Of a stretch of DNA of 64,000 bases, positions 53,452 through 64,000 are shown one piece after another. Made by a program: the position numbers and the translations under genes. Where the stretch lies: positions 1 to 64,000 of the forward strand of contig VBWB01000004.1 in the NCBI GenBank assembly GCA_006218045.1. Reading direction: 5' to 3'. The notes under the pieces are model-generated. The model was not told where the DNA came from and searched no databases. It saw nothing but the letters and a program-made list of their open reading frames with translations. Source of the DNA: Stygiobacter sp. (GTDB lineage Bacteria; Pseudomonadota; Alphaproteobacteria; Rhodospirillales; Magnetospirillaceae). Numbering within the stretch: the first letter of the stretch is position 1; every line of letters starts with the position of its first letter.

Positions 53452-54056
53452 GCACTGAACACGACATGACCAGCTTCGCCTTCACTCCGGAAAATCTGGA
53501 GACGGCCAAGAAAATCATCGCCAAGTACCCGGCGGGCCGGCAGCAATCGGCGGTGATGCCGTTGCTTGATCTGGCCCAACGTCAGGTCGGCTGGACCTCC
53601 CTCGCGGTAATCGAATATATCGCCGAGATGCTGGAGATGGCGCCGATCCGGGTGCAGGAAGTGGTGACCTTCTACACCATGTACAACCAACAGCCCGTCG
53701 GTCAGTACCACGTGCAGGTGTGCACCAATATCTGTTGCCTGCTGCGGGGCTCGGATGGCGTGGGCGAGACCGCGCGTGAGACCTTGGGGGTCCAGTGGGG
53801 CGAAACCACTGCCGACGGCAAGTTCACCCTGGTCGAGGTGGAATGCCTGGGCGCCTGCGTCAACGCGCCGATGATGCAGATCAACGACGATTATTACGAG
53901 GACCTGACGCCGGAAAGCACCAAGGCCGTGCTGGAAGCGCTCAAGCGGGGCGAAACCCCGGCTCCGGGCCCGCAGGGCGGCCGGCAGTTCTCGGCTCCCG
54001 AGGGTGGCCCGACCACCCTTCTTGGCGACCTCACCTTCGGACCGGAGAAGGCGTGA
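53448..54056 (+). CDS. nuoE: NADH-quinone oxidoreductase subunit E
   Basis: A 202-residue 24-kDa-type thioredoxin-like subunit carrying the [2Fe-2S] cluster N1a. The four ligands lie in [13 protein letters not shown] (first pair) and [13 protein letters not shown] (second pair). The C-terminal tail ([20 protein letters not shown]) is the usual disordered extension of alphaproteobacterial NuoE. It overlaps nuoD by 4 nt and nuoF by 1 nt. Confidence 0.97.
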   Translation: MSTEHDMTSFAFTPENLETAKKIIAKYPAGRQQSAVMPLLDLAQRQVGWTSLAVIEYIAEMLEMAPIRVQEVVTFYTMYNQQPVGQYHVQVCTNICCLLRGSDGVGETARETLGVQWGETTADGKFTLVEVECLGACVNAPMMQINDDYYEDLTPESTKAVLEALKRGETPAPGPQGGRQFSAPEGGPTTLLGDLTFGPEKA

Positions 54057-55333
54057 TGCTGCGCGATCAGGACAGAATCTTCACCAATCTGTACGGCATC
54101 CACGACTGGCGCCTGAAGGGTGCCCAGTCCCGTGGCGATTGGGACGACACCAAGGCGCTGCTGGCCAAGGGCCGTGACGCCATCATCGAGGAAGTCAAGA
54201 CCTCGGGCCTGCGCGGTCGTGGCGGCGCCGGTTTCGGCACCGGCATGAAGTGGTCCTTCATGCCCAAGACCGAAGGGGCGCGCCCGCATTATCTGGTCAT
54301 CAACGCCGACGAAGGCGAGCCGGGCACCTGCAAGGACCGCGAGATCATGCGTTTCGACCCGCACAAGCTGGTCGAGGGCGCGTTGCTGGCGGCGTTCGCC
54401 ATCGGGGCGCACGCCTCCTATATCTACATTCGCGGTGAGTTCGTGCGTGAAGCCGAGCACCTGCAAGTGGCCATCGACGAGGCTTATGCCGCCGGTCTGA
54501 TCGGCAAGAACGCTTGCGGGTCCGGCTGGGATTTCGATCTCTACGTCCATCGCGGCGCCGGTGCTTACATCTGCGGCGAGGAATCGGCGCTGATCGAGAG
54601 CCTGGAAGGCAAGAAGGGCCAGCCCCGCCTGAAGCCGCCGTTCCCGGCCGGTGTCGGGCTCTACGGCTGCCCGACCACGGTCAACAACGTCGAATCCATC
54701 GCCGTCGTTCCCGCCATCCTGCGCCGCTCCGGCGCTTGGTTCGCCGGCCTGGGCCGGGCCAAGAACTCGGGCACCAAGCTGTTCTGCATTTCCGGCCACG
54801 TGAACAAGCCGTGCAATGTGGAAGAGGAAATGGGCATCAGCTTCCGCGAGCTGATCGACAAGCATTGCGGCGGCATCCGTGGCGGCTGGGACAATCTGAT
54901 GGGGGTCATCCCCGGCGGTTCGTCCACCCCGGTGCTGACCCGTGAAGTGATCGAGAACTGCCCGATGGATTTCGACGGCCTGCGCGAGGCCGGATCGGGC
55001 CTGGGTACGGCGGCGGTGATCGTCATGGACAAATCCACCGACATCGTCCGCGCCATCACCCGGCTGTCGCGCTTCTACAAGCACGAAAGCTGCGGCCAGT
55101 GCACGCCCTGCCGCGAAGGCACCGGCTGGATGTGGCGGATGATGGAGCGCATGGACAAGGGCTGCGCCACCATCGAGGAAATCGACCTGTTGCAGCAGGT
55201 GACCAAGCAGGTGGAAGGCCATACCATCTGCGCCCTGGGGGACGCCGCCGCCTGGCCGATCCAGGGTCTGATCCGCAATTTCCGCCCCGAGATCGAAAAG
55301 AAGATCCGGGCCCGCAATTCCAGCGCGGCCTGA
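54056..55333 (+). CDS. nuoF: NADH-quinone oxidoreductase subunit F
   Basis: A 425-residue 51-kDa-type subunit that binds NADH and FMN and holds cluster N3. The nucleotide sites are [18 protein letters not shown] and [17 protein letters not shown], and the [4Fe-4S] ligands are [15 protein letters not shown] plus the downstream [11 protein letters not shown] cysteine. ATG 54056 shares its A with the nuoE stop. It is the electron entry point of the complex. Confidence 0.98.
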   Translation: MLRDQDRIFTNLYGIHDWRLKGAQSRGDWDDTKALLAKGRDAIIEEVKTSGLRGRGGAGFGTGMKWSFMPKTEGARPHYLVINADEGEPGTCKDREIMRFDPHKLVEGALLAAFAIGAHASYIYIRGEFVREAEHLQVAIDEAYAAGLIGKNACGSGWDFDLYVHRGAGAYICGEESALIESLEGKKGQPRLKPPFPAGVGLYGCPTTVNNVESIAVVPAILRRSGAWFAGLGRAKNSGTKLFCISGHVNKPCNVEEEMGISFRELIDKHCGGIRGGWDNLMGVIPGGSSTPVLTREVIENCPMDFDGLREAGSGLGTAAVIVMDKSTDIVRAITRLSRFYKHESCGQCTPCREGTGWMWRMMERMDKGCATIEEIDLLQQVTKQVEGHTICALGDAAAWPIQGLIRNFRPEIEKKIRARNSSAA

Positions 55334-55349
55334 GGAGGTTAGAGACAAC

Positions 55350-57425
55350 ATGCCCAAACTGACGATCGACGGAACCGAGATCGAAGTCGAAGCCGGGGTG
55401 ACCATCCTCCAGGCCGCCGAAACCATCGGCATCGAGATCCCGCGTTTTTGCTATCACGAACGTCTGGCCGTGGCCGGCAATTGCCGCATGTGCCTGGTGG
55501 AAGTGGAAAAGATGCCCAAGCCCGTCGCCTCCTGCGCCATGCCGGTGGGTGAGGGGATGGTGGTGCACACCAACAACGCCAATGTGCGCAAGGCCCGCCA
55601 GGGGGTGATGGAATTCCTGCTGATCAACCATCCGCTGGATTGCCCCATCTGCGACCAGGGCGGTGAATGCGACCTGCAGGATCAGGCCATGACCTATGGC
55701 GGCGACCGCAGCCGCTATCAGGAAGAGAAGCGGGCGGTCGAGGACAAGGATTACGGCCCGCTGATCCAGACCTGGATGACCCGCTGCATCCAGTGCACCC
55801 GCTGCATCCGCTTCATTTCCGAGATCGCCGGCACCCCGGTGCTGGGCGGCCTGGGCCGGTCCGAGCATCTGGAAATCGGTCGCTATGTCGGTGCCGCCGT
55901 GTCGTCGGAATTGTCGGGCAACCTGATCGATCTGTGCCCGGTGGGCGCGCTGACCAACAAGCCGGCCAGCTACACCTATCGCGCCTGGGAACTGAAGAAG
56001 ACCGAAAGCGTCGACGCCATGGACGCCCTGGGCTCGGCCATTCGCGTCGATACCCGCGGCAATGAGGTCGTCCGCATCCTTCCCCGCGTCAATGACGACA
56101 TCAACGAGGAATGGCTGTCGGACCGGTCGCGCTTCGCCATCGATGGCTTGAAGCGTCAGCGTCTGGACCGCGCTTACGTGCGCAAGGACGGCAAGCTGGC
56201 GGCGACCTCGTGGTCCGACGCCTTCGCCGCCATCGCTGGCAAGGTCAAGGGCGTGGCCGGGTCGAAGATCGCCGCCATCGCCGGTGACCAGACCGACGTC
56301 GAGACCATGCAGGCCTTGAAGGATCTGCTGATCGCCCTGGGCTCGGGCAACATGGATTGCCGCCAGGACGGCGCCAAGCTGGCCCTGGGCAACCGCGCCG
56401 GCTACCTGTTCAACAGCACCATCGCCGGCATCGAAGAGGCCGATGCTTTGCTGATCATCGGCTCCAACCCGCGCGTCGAGGCGCCGGTGTTGAATGCCCG
56501 CATCCGCAAGCGCTGGCTCAAGGGCGGCTTCAAGGCGGCGGTGATCGGCCCCAAGACCGATCTGACCTTCCAGCATGACTGGTTGGGCGACCAAGCCAGC
56601 ATCCTGGCCGCCATCGTCGCCGGTACCCATCCCTTCGCCGAAGTGCTGAAGAACGCCAACAAGCCGGCCATCATCCTCGGTCAAGGCGCGCTGGCCCGTG
56701 AGGACGGCGCCGCCATTCTGGCCCTGGCCGGCAAGCTGGCCGAGGCGTCGGGTGTCATCAAGGACGGCTGGAACGGCTTCAACGTGCTGCACACCGCCGC
56801 TTCCCGCGTCGGCGGTCTGGATGTGGGTTTCGTCCCCCAGGCCGGCGGCAAGGATACCGCCGGCATCATCGCCGGCGCCGCCTCGGGTGACATTTCGGTG
56901 GTGTTCCTGGCCGGTGCCGACGAAGTGGACATGAAGGGCTTTGGTAACGCCTTCGTCGTCTATCTGGGCACCCATGGCGATGCCGGCGCCCATCGCGCCG
57001 ACGTGGTCCTGCCCACCGCCGCCTACACGGAAAAGAGCGCCACCTACGTCAACACCGAAGGCCGGGTGCAGCGCACCCGTCTGGCCATCTTCCCGCCGGG
57101 CGAGGCCAAGGAAGACTGGAAGGTGATCCGCGCCCTGTCCGACGCGTTGGATAAGCCGCTGGCCTTCGACACCGTCAAGCAACTGCGCGAACGTATGATC
57201 GCCAGCAATTCGGTGTTCGCCGGCGAAGGCGTGGTCAAGGCCGCCGCCTGGACCGGCGTCGGTACCGAGGGCGCGCTTTCCGACACGCCGCTGGCCTCGG
57301 CCATCGACAACTTCTATATGGTCGACCCGATCAGCCGCGCCTCCAAGACCATGGCGGAATGCACGGCGGAATTCGGCGGCGGCTGTGGCTGCAACAGCAA
57401 GAAGAAGACGGGGACCCATGGTTGA
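55350..57425 (+). CDS. nuoG: NADH-quinone oxidoreductase subunit G
   Basis: A 691-residue 75-kDa-type subunit. The N-terminal ferredoxin domain has [15 protein letters not shown] for N1b; [18 protein letters not shown] and [10 protein letters not shown] supply ligands for N4/N5-type clusters; the rest is a molybdopterin-oxidoreductase-like domain without the cofactor, including [12 protein letters not shown]. The tail [13 protein letters not shown] has three Cys/His residues of unknown purpose. AGGAGG lies before ATG 55350, and its end overlaps nuoH by 8 nt. Confidence 0.97.
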   Translation: MPKLTIDGTEIEVEAGVTILQAAETIGIEIPRFCYHERLAVAGNCRMCLVEVEKMPKPVASCAMPVGEGMVVHTNNANVRKARQGVMEFLLINHPLDCPICDQGGECDLQDQAMTYGGDRSRYQEEKRAVEDKDYGPLIQTWMTRCIQCTRCIRFISEIAGTPVLGGLGRSEHLEIGRYVGAAVSSELSGNLIDLCPVGALTNKPASYTYRAWELKKTESVDAMDALGSAIRVDTRGNEVVRILPRVNDDINEEWLSDRSRFAIDGLKRQRLDRAYVRKDGKLAATSWSDAFAAIAGKVKGVAGSKIAAIAGDQTDVETMQALKDLLIALGSGNMDCRQDGAKLALGNRAGYLFNSTIAGIEEADALLIIGSNPRVEAPVLNARIRKRWLKGGFKAAVIGPKTDLTFQHDWLGDQASILAAIVAGTHPFAEVLKNANKPAIILGQGALAREDGAAILALAGKLAEASGVIKDGWNGFNVLHTAASRVGGLDVGFVPQAGGKDTAGIIAGAASGDISVVFLAGADEVDMKGFGNAFVVYLGTHGDAGAHRADVVLPTAAYTEKSATYVNTEGRVQRTRLAIFPPGEAKEDWKVIRALSDALDKPLAFDTVKQLRERMIASNSVFAGEGVVKAAAWTGVGTEGALSDTPLASAIDNFYMVDPISRASKTMAECTAEFGGGCGCNSKKKTGTHG

Positions 57426-58449
57426 TATGCTCTCTGGGCTGATGCCCCCGGAACTGTGGCGCCTGATCGTCATCGTTCTTCAGATCGTGGCCATCGTCCT
57501 GCCGCTGTTGGTGGCGGTCGCCTATCTGACCTATGCCGAACGCAAGGTCATCGGCGCCATCCAGCTGCGCAAGGGCCCCAACGTGGTCGGCCCCTTCGGC
57601 CTGCTGCAGCCTTTGGCCGACGGCGCCAAGCTGTTCCTGAAGGAAACCATCTTCCCCAGCGGGGCCAACAAGGCGGTTTTCGTCATCGCCCCCATGCTGA
57701 CCTTCATCCTGGCCCTGATCGCCTGGGCGGTGATCCCGTTCGACCAGGGCTGGGTGGTTGCCGACATCAATGTCGGCGTGCTCTATTTGTTCGCCATTTC
57801 CAGCTTGGGCGTTTACGGCATCATCATGTCGGGCTGGGCATCCAACTCGAAATACGCCTTCTTGGGCGGCATGCGGTCGGCGGCACAGATGGTGTCGTAC
57901 GAAGTGTCCATGGGTCTGGTGATCATTTCGGTGCTGATCACCGTGGGGTCGCTCAACCTGTCCGACATCGTGCTGAAGCAGAAGGAAACGGTGTGGTTCA
58001 TCCTTCCGCACTTCCCCATGTTCATCATCTTCGTGGTGTCGATCCTGGCGGAAACCAACCGCGCCCCCTTCGATCTGGCCGAATCGGAATCGGAACTGGT
58101 GGCCGGCTACAACGTCGAATATTCGGCCATGACCTTCGCCCTGTTCTTCCTGGGTGAATACGCCAACATGATCCTGATGAGCGCCATGACCACGGTGCTG
58201 TTCCTGGGGGGCTGGCTGCCGCCCATGGATATCGCGCCGTTCAACTGGATTCCCGGCATCATCTGGTTCGCGCTCAAGATTTGCGCTGTTTTGTTCATCT
58301 TCCTGTGGGTGCGTGCCACCTTCCCGCGGTATCGCTATGACCAGCTGATGCGCCTGGGGTGGAAGATTTTCCTGCCGTTCTCGCTGTTCTGGGTGGTGTT
58401 GACCTCGGGCGTTCTCGTCGCCTTCGGTTGGCTGCCGGGTCAGGGTTAA
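57418..58449 (+). CDS. nuoH: NADH-quinone oxidoreductase subunit H
   Basis: A 343-residue membrane subunit with eight helices that joins the quinone chamber to the proton channels. Signatures: [41 protein letters not shown] and the loop [25 protein letters not shown]. The start MVDMLSG at 57418 overlaps the nuoG end; the longer in-frame start at 57385 lies inside nuoG. Confidence 0.97.
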   Translation: MVDMLSGLMPPELWRLIVIVLQIVAIVLPLLVAVAYLTYAERKVIGAIQLRKGPNVVGPFGLLQPLADGAKLFLKETIFPSGANKAVFVIAPMLTFILALIAWAVIPFDQGWVVADINVGVLYLFAISSLGVYGIIMSGWASNSKYAFLGGMRSAAQMVSYEVSMGLVIISVLITVGSLNLSDIVLKQKETVWFILPHFPMFIIFVVSILAETNRAPFDLAESESELVAGYNVEYSAMTFALFFLGEYANMILMSAMTTVLFLGGWLPPMDIAPFNWIPGIIWFALKICAVLFIFLWVRATFPRYRYDQLMRLGWKIFLPFSLFWVVLTSGVLVAFGWLPGQG

Positions 58450-58461
58450 GGAGAGAGTGTG

Positions 58462-58950
58462 ATGGCTTTTCTCGACCGCACCGCGCGGGCGTTCCTGCTG
58501 ACCGAGCTGGTTCAAGGCTTGGCGCTGACCTTCCGCTATATGTTCAAACCCGCAGTCACCACCAATTACCCCTACGAAAAGATCCCGATGTCGCCGCGCT
58601 TTCGCGGTGAGCACGCGCTGCGCCGTTATGCCAACGGCGAGGAACGCTGCATCTCGTGCAAGCTGTGCGAGGCCATCTGTCCGGCCCAGGCCATCACCAT
58701 CGAGGGTGAGGTTCGCCCCGATGGTTCGCGCCGTGCCCGCCGCTACGACCTGGACATGACCAAGTGCATCTATTGCGGCCTGTGCCAAGAGGCCTGCCCG
58801 GTGGATGCCATCGTCGAGGGTCCGAATTTCGAGTTCGCGACCGAGACCCGGGCCGAGCTCATGTACAACAAGCAAAAACTGCTCGCGAACGGTGATCGCT
58901 GGGAGGCCGAACTGGCCATGCGCATCGCCGCCGACGCGCCGTACCGTTGA
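58462..58950 (+). CDS. nuoI: NADH-quinone oxidoreductase subunit I
   Basis: A 162-residue ferredoxin-type subunit with two [4Fe-4S] clusters (N6a and N6b): [16 protein letters not shown] and [16 protein letters not shown]. It passes electrons to NuoB. ATG 58462 has AAGGAGAG upstream; the GTG at 58459 is less likely. It follows nuoH by 12 nt and precedes nuoJ by 13 nt. Confidence 0.98.
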   Translation: MAFLDRTARAFLLTELVQGLALTFRYMFKPAVTTNYPYEKIPMSPRFRGEHALRRYANGEERCISCKLCEAICPAQAITIEGEVRPDGSRRARRYDLDMTKCIYCGLCQEACPVDAIVEGPNFEFATETRAELMYNKQKLLANGDRWEAELAMRIAADAPYR

Positions 58951-58963
58951 TGAGGGGGATGGC

Positions 58964-59575
58964 ATGATCGCGGCATTGATTTTCTACATGTTCGCCGGTT
59001 TGGCGGTGGCGAGCGGGGTCATGGTGATCTCGGCCCGCAACCCGGTTCATTCCGTGCTGTTCCTCATTCTGTGCTTCTTCAACGCGGCCGGCCTGTTCCT
59101 GCTGCTGGGCGCGGAATTCCTGGCCATGGTCCTGGTGGTCGTCTATGTGGGCGCCGTGGCGGTAATGTTCCTGTTCGTCGTCATGATGCTGGACATCAAC
59201 TTCCTGCGTCTGCGCGAAGGTGTCGCCCAGTACCTGCCCACCGGGGCGGTCATCGGCTTGGTGCTGCTGGTCGAACTGGCGGTGATGTTCGGCGGCTGGG
59301 CCTTCGCCCCCGACGTCGAGGCCCTGCTGGCGGCGCCGATGCCGGCGGCGAGCGAGATGACCAACACCGAGGCGCTGGGCCGTCTGATCTATACCAAGTA
59401 TGTCTACCTGTTCCAGGCCTCGGGCGTGGTGCTGCTGGTGGCCATGGTCGGTGCCATCTTGCTGACGCACCGGTCGCGCACCGGCGTGCGCAAGCAGAAG
59501 ATCTACGATCAGGTCGGTCGTACCGCCGCCAATTCCGTCGAAATCCGCAAAGTCAGCACCGGGGGAGGCATCTGA
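58964..59575 (+). CDS. nuoJ: NADH-quinone oxidoreductase subunit J
   Basis: A 203-residue membrane subunit with five helices. Helix 3 contains [20 protein letters not shown], the conserved pi-bulge helix that gates proton translocation. The C terminus has the short basic extension [20 protein letters not shown] 58964 is chosen (AGGGGGAT upstream). Its stop overlaps the nuoK start by 1 nt. Confidence 0.96.
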   Translation: MIAALIFYMFAGLAVASGVMVISARNPVHSVLFLILCFFNAAGLFLLLGAEFLAMVLVVVYVGAVAVMFLFVVMMLDINFLRLREGVAQYLPTGAVIGLVLLVELAVMFGGWAFAPDVEALLAAPMPAASEMTNTEALGRLIYTKYVYLFQASGVVLLVAMVGAILLTHRSRTGVRKQKIYDQVGRTAANSVEIRKVSTGGGI

Positions 59576-59886
59576 TGTTCGAGATCGGTCTTTCCCACTA
59601 CCTGATCGTGGCGGCCATTTTGTTCACGCTGGGCGTCTTCGGCATCTTCCTGAACCGCAAGAACGTCATCATCATCATGATGAGCATCGAACTGATGCTG
59701 TTGGCGGTGAATTTGAACTTCGTCGCCTTCTCGTCCTATCTGAACGATCTGGTCGGCCAAGTGTTCACCATGTTCATCCTGACCGTCGCCGCCGCCGAGG
59801 CGGCCATCGGTCTGGCCATTCTCGTCGTCTTCTTCCGCAACCGCGGCACGATCGCGGTCGAGGAAATCAGCCAGCTGAAGGGGTAA
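59575..59886 (+). CDS. nuoK: NADH-quinone oxidoreductase subunit K
   Basis: A 103-residue three-helix membrane subunit related to MrpC. The conserved glutamates in [15 protein letters not shown] (helix 2) and [13 protein letters not shown] (helix 3), which carry protons, are present. ATG 59575 overlaps the nuoJ stop (TGATG); nuoL begins 7 nt after its stop. Confidence 0.97.
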   Translation: MFEIGLSHYLIVAAILFTLGVFGIFLNRKNVIIIMMSIELMLLAVNLNFVAFSSYLNDLVGQVFTMFILTVAAAEAAIGLAILVVFFRNRGTIAVEEISQLKG

Positions 59887-59893
59887 TCAAGCG

Positions 59894-61828
59894 ATGATGT
59901 ACGTCGCCGCAGTTTTCCTGCCGCTGCTGGGCTCGATCGTTGCCGGCCTGTTTGGCCGCTTCATCGGTGACCGTGGTGCGCAAATCGTCACCTGCACGCT
60001 GTTGGGCGTGTCGGCCTTGTCGTCGGCCCTGATCTTCAAGGAAGTGGCCATCGACGGCAATTTCGTCACCATCCAGGTGTTGCACTGGATCCAATCCGGC
60101 ACCTTGGACGTGTCGTGGGCGCTGAAGTTCGACACCCTGACCGCGGTAATGATGATCGTCGTCACCTGGGTGTCGTTCATGGTCCACGTGTACTCGGTAG
60201 GGTACATGAGCCATGATCCGTCGATCCCGCGCTTCATGTCCTATCTGTCGCTGTTCACCTTCGCCATGCTGATGCTGGTGACCGCCGACAACCTGATCCA
60301 GTTGTTCTTCGGCTGGGAAGGCGTGGGCTTGGCCTCCTACCTGCTGATCGGTTTCTGGTATCAGAAGCCGTCGGCCTGTGCCGCCGCCATCAAGGCCTTC
60401 GTCGTCAACCGCGTCGGCGATTTCGGCTTCGCGCTCGGCATCTTCGGCCTCTACTTCCTGTTCGATTCGGTGACCTTCGCCGGCATCTTCGCCGCCGCGC
60501 CGGAAAAGGCCAATGCGGTCGTCACCTTCTTCGGCATCGAAGCCAACGCCATCACCATCTGCTGCCTGCTGCTGTTCGTCGGTGCCATGGGCAAGTCGGC
60601 CCAGCTGGGTCTGCACACCTGGCTGCCCGACGCCATGGAAGGCCCGACCCCGGTTTCGGCGCTGATCCACGCCGCCACCATGGTCACCGCCGGCGTCTTC
60701 ATGGTTGCCCGCATGAGCCCGCTGTTCGAGTATTCGAGCACGGCGCTCACCGTGGTCACCCTGGTCGGTGCCGCCACCGCCTTCTTCGCCGCCACAATCG
60801 GCTGCGTTCAGAACGACATCAAGCGGGTGATCGCCTATTCCACCTGCTCGCAGCTGGGCTACATGTTCTTCGCCATCGGCGTCTCGGCCTATCAGGCGGC
60901 GATTTTCCACCTGATGACCCACGCTTTCTTCAAGGCCTTGCTGTTCCTGGGCGCCGGTTCGGTGATCCACGCCATGAGCGACGAGCAGGATATCCGCCGC
61001 ATGGGCGGCATCTGGAAGAACGTCAAGATCACCTGGGCGTTGATGTGGATCGGTTCGCTGGCTTTGGCGGGCGTCCCCTTCTTCGCCGGCTATTATTCCA
61101 AGGACACCATCTTGGAAGCGGCCTGGGCATCACACACCCTGGCCGGCCAGTTCGCCTATGTCATGGGTGTCAGCGCCGCCTTCCTGACCGCCTTCTATTC
61201 CTGGCGTCTGTTGATCCTGACCTTCCACGGCAAGCCGCGCGCCGACGAACACGTCATGGCGCATGTGCATGAAAGCCCGGCGATCATGATCCTGCCGCTG
61301 ATGGTTCTGGCGGTCGGTGCGGTGTTCTCGGGTTGGCTGGGCTACGAAATGTTCGTCGGCCACATCCAGCACGATTTCTGGCGCGGTTCCATCAAGGTGC
61401 TCGCCGATGTCCATGGCGCCATGGAACACTTCCACCATGTGGAAAAGTGGGTCGCCCTGACGCCGACCATCGTCGCCGCCTCGGGTATCGCCCTGGCCTA
61501 TCTGCTGTACATGTTCTTCCCCTCGGTGCCGGCGGCCTTGGCCAACAGCTTCCGTGGCGTCTACCTGTTCTTGCTGAACAAGTGGTATTTCGACGAACTG
61601 TACGATTTCCTGTTCGTGAAGCCGGCCTTCAAGTTGGGCCGCGGCTTCTGGCAGGGTGGTGACGGCGCCCTGATCGACGGTGTCGGTCCCGATGGCGTCG
61701 CCGCCGCCACCAAGTCGATCGCCCAAAAGGTGGGCAAGCTGCAATCCGGGTACCTGTACCACTACGCCTTCGTGATGTTGACCGGCGTGGCGGTGTTCGT
61801 CACCTGGTACATGTTCAACGCGCGCTAA
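59894..61828 (+). CDS. nuoL: NADH-quinone oxidoreductase subunit L
   Basis: A 644-residue antiporter-like subunit with about sixteen helices including the long lateral helix at the C terminus. Proton-channel residues appear in [19 protein letters not shown] (Glu), [33 protein letters not shown] (Lys/His) and [20 protein letters not shown] (Lys). Full length. It starts at ATG 59894 (a second ATG follows at once) and is 14 nt from nuoM. Confidence 0.97.
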   Translation: MMYVAAVFLPLLGSIVAGLFGRFIGDRGAQIVTCTLLGVSALSSALIFKEVAIDGNFVTIQVLHWIQSGTLDVSWALKFDTLTAVMMIVVTWVSFMVHVYSVGYMSHDPSIPRFMSYLSLFTFAMLMLVTADNLIQLFFGWEGVGLASYLLIGFWYQKPSACAAAIKAFVVNRVGDFGFALGIFGLYFLFDSVTFAGIFAAAPEKANAVVTFFGIEANAITICCLLLFVGAMGKSAQLGLHTWLPDAMEGPTPVSALIHAATMVTAGVFMVARMSPLFEYSSTALTVVTLVGAATAFFAATIGCVQNDIKRVIAYSTCSQLGYMFFAIGVSAYQAAIFHLMTHAFFKALLFLGAGSVIHAMSDEQDIRRMGGIWKNVKITWALMWIGSLALAGVPFFAGYYSKDTILEAAWASHTLAGQFAYVMGVSAAFLTAFYSWRLLILTFHGKPRADEHVMAHVHESPAIMILPLMVLAVGAVFSGWLGYEMFVGHIQHDFWRGSIKVLADVHGAMEHFHHVEKWVALTPTIVAASGIALAYLLYMFFPSVPAALANSFRGVYLFLLNKWYFDELYDFLFVKPAFKLGRGFWQGGDGALIDGVGPDGVAAATKSIAQKVGKLQSGYLYHYAFVMLTGVAVFVTWYMFNAR

Positions 61829-61842
61829 GTCTGGGGAAGACA

Positions 61843-63357
61843 ATGACCGACTGGCCTCTGCTCTCGTTGACGACGTTCCTGCCGCTGTTGGGGGCGTTGT
61901 TCATCCTGGCGATCCGCGGCGAAGCCCAGGTGGTGGCGCGCAATGCCCGCAACGTGGCGCTGCTCACCTCGGTGGCGACCTTCGTCGTCTCGCTGTTCAT
62001 TCTGGGCTATTTCGACGCCGCCTCGGCTGAGTTCCAGCTGAAGGAAAGCGCCGTCTGGCTGCCCGGCACCGCCATCACCTATTCCATGGGTGTCGACGGC
62101 ATCTCGGTGTGGTTCGTGCTGCTAGCCACTTTCCTCACCCCCATCTGCATCCTGTCGTCCGTCGGCGCGGTGGAGAAGCGGGTGAAGGAATACATGGTCG
62201 CCTTCCTGGTGCTGGAAACCATGATGGTCGGCATGTTCTGCGCGCTCGACATGGTCCTGTTCTACGTCTTCTTTGAAGGCGTGCTGCTGCCCATGTTCAT
62301 CATCATCGGCGTGTGGGGCGGGGCGCGGCGTGTCTATGCCGCCTACAAGCTGTTCCTGTACACCCTGCTGGGGTCGGTGTTGATGCTGGTGGCCATGCTG
62401 GCCATGTATTTCGACGCGCGCACCACCGACATCCCGACCCTGATGGCGCATTCCTTCCCTGAGGCCATGCAATTGTGGCTGTGGCTGGCCTTCTTCGCCT
62501 CGTTCGCGGTCAAGGTGCCCATGTGGCCGGTGCACACCTGGTTGCCTGATGCCCACGTGGAAGCGCCGACCGCCGGTTCGGTGATCCTGGCCGGCGTGCT
62601 GCTGAAGATGGGCGCCTACGGCTTCATCCGCTTCTCGGTGCCCATGTTCCCGCTGGCCAGCGAATATTTCACCCCCCTGGTCTACACCTTGTCCATCGTC
62701 GCGGTGATCTACACCTCGCTGGTGGCGCTGGTGCAGGAAGACATGAAGAAGCTGATCGCCTATTCGTCGGTGGCCCACATGGGTTACGTGACCATCGGCA
62801 TCTTCTCCATGACCACCCAGGGTGTGGAAGGCGCGCTTTATCAGATGCTGTCGCACGGCGTCGTTTCGGGGGCGCTGTTCCTGTGCGTGGGTGTGGTCTA
62901 TGACCGCATGCACACCCGCGAGATCACCCGTTACGGCGGTCTGGCCGAGCGCATGCCCAAATACGCCCTGGTGTTCATGTTCATGACCATGGCCTCGGTC
63001 GGTCTGCCGGGCACCGGCGGTTTCATCGGTGAATTCCTGGTGCTGTTGGGCGTGTTCCAGGTCAACACCTGGGTGGCCCTGTTCGCCGCCACCGGTCTGG
63101 TGCTGGGGGCGTGCTATGCGCTTTATCTGTATCGCCGGGTGGTGTTCGGGCGTCTGACCCGCGACGATCTCAAGTCCATCCTGGATTTGAGCCCGCGCGA
63201 GGTGCTGATGTTCGCGCCCTTGATCGTCATCGTCATCTGGATGGGTATCTATCCGATCACCTTCCTCGAGCCGATGCACGCCTCGGTGGCCAAGCTCATC
63301 GACAATTACGAACTGGCGCGTGCCGCCGCCGAATCCTTGTCCGTCGCGGCTCGTTAA
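61843..63357 (+). CDS. nuoM: NADH-quinone oxidoreductase subunit M
   Basis: A 504-residue antiporter-like subunit with about fourteen helices. The proton-channel blocks are [20 protein letters not shown] (Glu), [27 protein letters not shown] (Lys), and [18 protein letters not shown] with the following [16 protein letters not shown]. It translocates protons in the middle of the membrane arm. nuoN begins 12 nt after its stop. Confidence 0.97.
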   Translation: MTDWPLLSLTTFLPLLGALFILAIRGEAQVVARNARNVALLTSVATFVVSLFILGYFDAASAEFQLKESAVWLPGTAITYSMGVDGISVWFVLLATFLTPICILSSVGAVEKRVKEYMVAFLVLETMMVGMFCALDMVLFYVFFEGVLLPMFIIIGVWGGARRVYAAYKLFLYTLLGSVLMLVAMLAMYFDARTTDIPTLMAHSFPEAMQLWLWLAFFASFAVKVPMWPVHTWLPDAHVEAPTAGSVILAGVLLKMGAYGFIRFSVPMFPLASEYFTPLVYTLSIVAVIYTSLVALVQEDMKKLIAYSSVAHMGYVTIGIFSMTTQGVEGALYQMLSHGVVSGALFLCVGVVYDRMHTREITRYGGLAERMPKYALVFMFMTMASVGLPGTGGFIGEFLVLLGVFQVNTWVALFAATGLVLGACYALYLYRRVVFGRLTRDDLKSILDLSPREVLMFAPLIVIVIWMGIYPITFLEPMHASVAKLIDNYELARAAAESLSVAAR

Positions 63358-63369
63358 GGGGAACTGGAT

Positions 63370-64000
63370 ATGACCGAATCTCTCGACCTCATTCCGGTCC
63401 TGCCGGAGCTTCTCGTCGTCCTGGCGGCGATGGCTCTGTTGATGCTGGGCGTGTTCCGCAAGGGCGAGGGCACCGCCTCGACCACCACCTTGGCGGTGCT
63501 GGTGCTGATCGGCGCCATGCTGCTGACCTGGGCGGTCGGTGGCTCGGAACGCGCGCTCACCTTCGGCGGCTTGTTCGTGCTCGACCCGTTCAGCGTCTTC
63601 ACCAAGGTGCTGTTGCTGGCCGCTTCGGCCATCACCGCCGCCATGTCGCTGAATTTCCTGGAAAAGGAAAAGCTGGGCCGGTTTGAATACCCGATCCTCA
63701 TCCTGCTGGCCACGCTCGGCATGATGATGATGGTGTCGGCCAATGACTTCCTGGCCCTTTACCTGGGTCTGGAAATCCAGTCGCTGTCGCTTTATGTGCT
63801 GGCCGCCTATCACCGCGACAGCACCAAGGCGACCGAATCGGGCCTGAAATATTATGTGCTCGGCTCGTTGGCCTCGGGCATGCTGCTCTACGGCGTCTCG
63901 CTGGTCTACGGCTTCTCGGGGACCACCTCCTTCGACGCTTTGGCCAAGCTGTTCGGCGGCGAGCACGCCGTGCATCCGCATCTGGGCTTCATCGCCGGTC
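63370..64000 (+). CDS. nuoN: NADH-quinone oxidoreductase subunit N (partial)
   Basis: The first 210 residues of an antiporter-like subunit, cut by the window end. Visible features are an N-terminal helix (LIPVLPELLVVLAAMALLMLG), VLDPFSVFTKVLLLAASAIT, MVSANDFLALYLGLEIQSLSLYVLAAY with the conserved Glu, and ATESGLKYYVLGSLASGMLLYG with the conserved Lys. ATG 63370 follows GGGG. It would complete the 14-gene nuo operon. Confidence 0.96.
   Translation, partial: MTESLDLIPVLPELLVVLAAMALLMLGVFRKGEGTASTTTLAVLVLIGAMLLTWAVGGSERALTFGGLFVLDPFSVFTKVLLLAASAITAAMSLNFLEKEKLGRFEYPILILLATLGMMMMVSANDFLALYLGLEIQSLSLYVLAAYHRDSTKATESGLKYYVLGSLASGMLLYGVSLVYGFSGTTSFDALAKLFGGEHAVHPHLGFIAG

Noticed and set aside
55056-57473. 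805-residue antisense frame across nuoG
   Set aside because: Shadow of nuoG/nuoF; no domain is recognisable and there is no ribosome site.

Overview
The window is GC-rich (roughly 65%) alphaproteobacterial chromosome, most likely from Magnetospirillum, close to M. gryphiswaldense. Three things point there. A 124-residue cereblon-type (CULT) protein at 27137-27511 closely resembles the structurally characterised Magnetospirillum protein MsCI4. The nuo operon is preceded by hupB and tRNA genes. Chemoreceptors and hybrid kinases are abundant. Species identity is inferred from memory of protein families, not from a search.

Left edge (1-596): recombination debris, comprising an internally deleted IS5-family transposase remnant, a 123-bp element with 11-bp terminal inverted repeats, a terminator, and the 3' part of an elongator tRNA-Met gene lacking its 5' part.

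597-8796: signalling and respiration genes: a PAS/HisKA/REC/HPt hybrid kinase, msrA, an orphan HPt protein, norEF behind a perfect FNR/NnrR-type palindrome, a patatin-like protein, a chemoreceptor and a secreted single-Cache protein.

9034-21453: an alternative (non-flagellar-looking) chemosensory cluster: membrane-tethered ParA, CheW, CheR-TPR, CheW, PilJ-type MCP, CheA-REC, CheB, a REC-REC-kinase, a REC-PAS-kinase and a DUF2478 protein. Most junctions overlap by 1-4 nt. The layout resembles the Rhodospirillum centenum Che3 cluster. Converging on it is a three-gene minus-strand operon (NIT sensor, MCP lacking a sensor, STAS), which looks like a receptor split into separate polypeptides.

24243-43000: mixed housekeeping: trmFO, a tandem DUF4170 protein, a [2Fe-2S] ferredoxin, the parvulin-CULT operon set between copies of a palindromic repeat, gltA, gltX, an ABC exporter pair with comEC, dadA, NAD(P)H-hydrate repair, malonyl-CoA decarboxylase, corA, and a globin-coupled chemoreceptor broken by a microhomology deletion.

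43122-50486: tRNA-Leu, tig, clpP, clpX, lon and hupB (protein quality control, with RpoH-like promoters before clpP and lon), then tRNA-Val and a tRNA-Asp missing its 3' end.

50725-64000: the respiratory complex I operon nuoABCDEFGHIJKLM and the start of nuoN, in canonical order with overlapping or closely spaced genes and no inserted gene.
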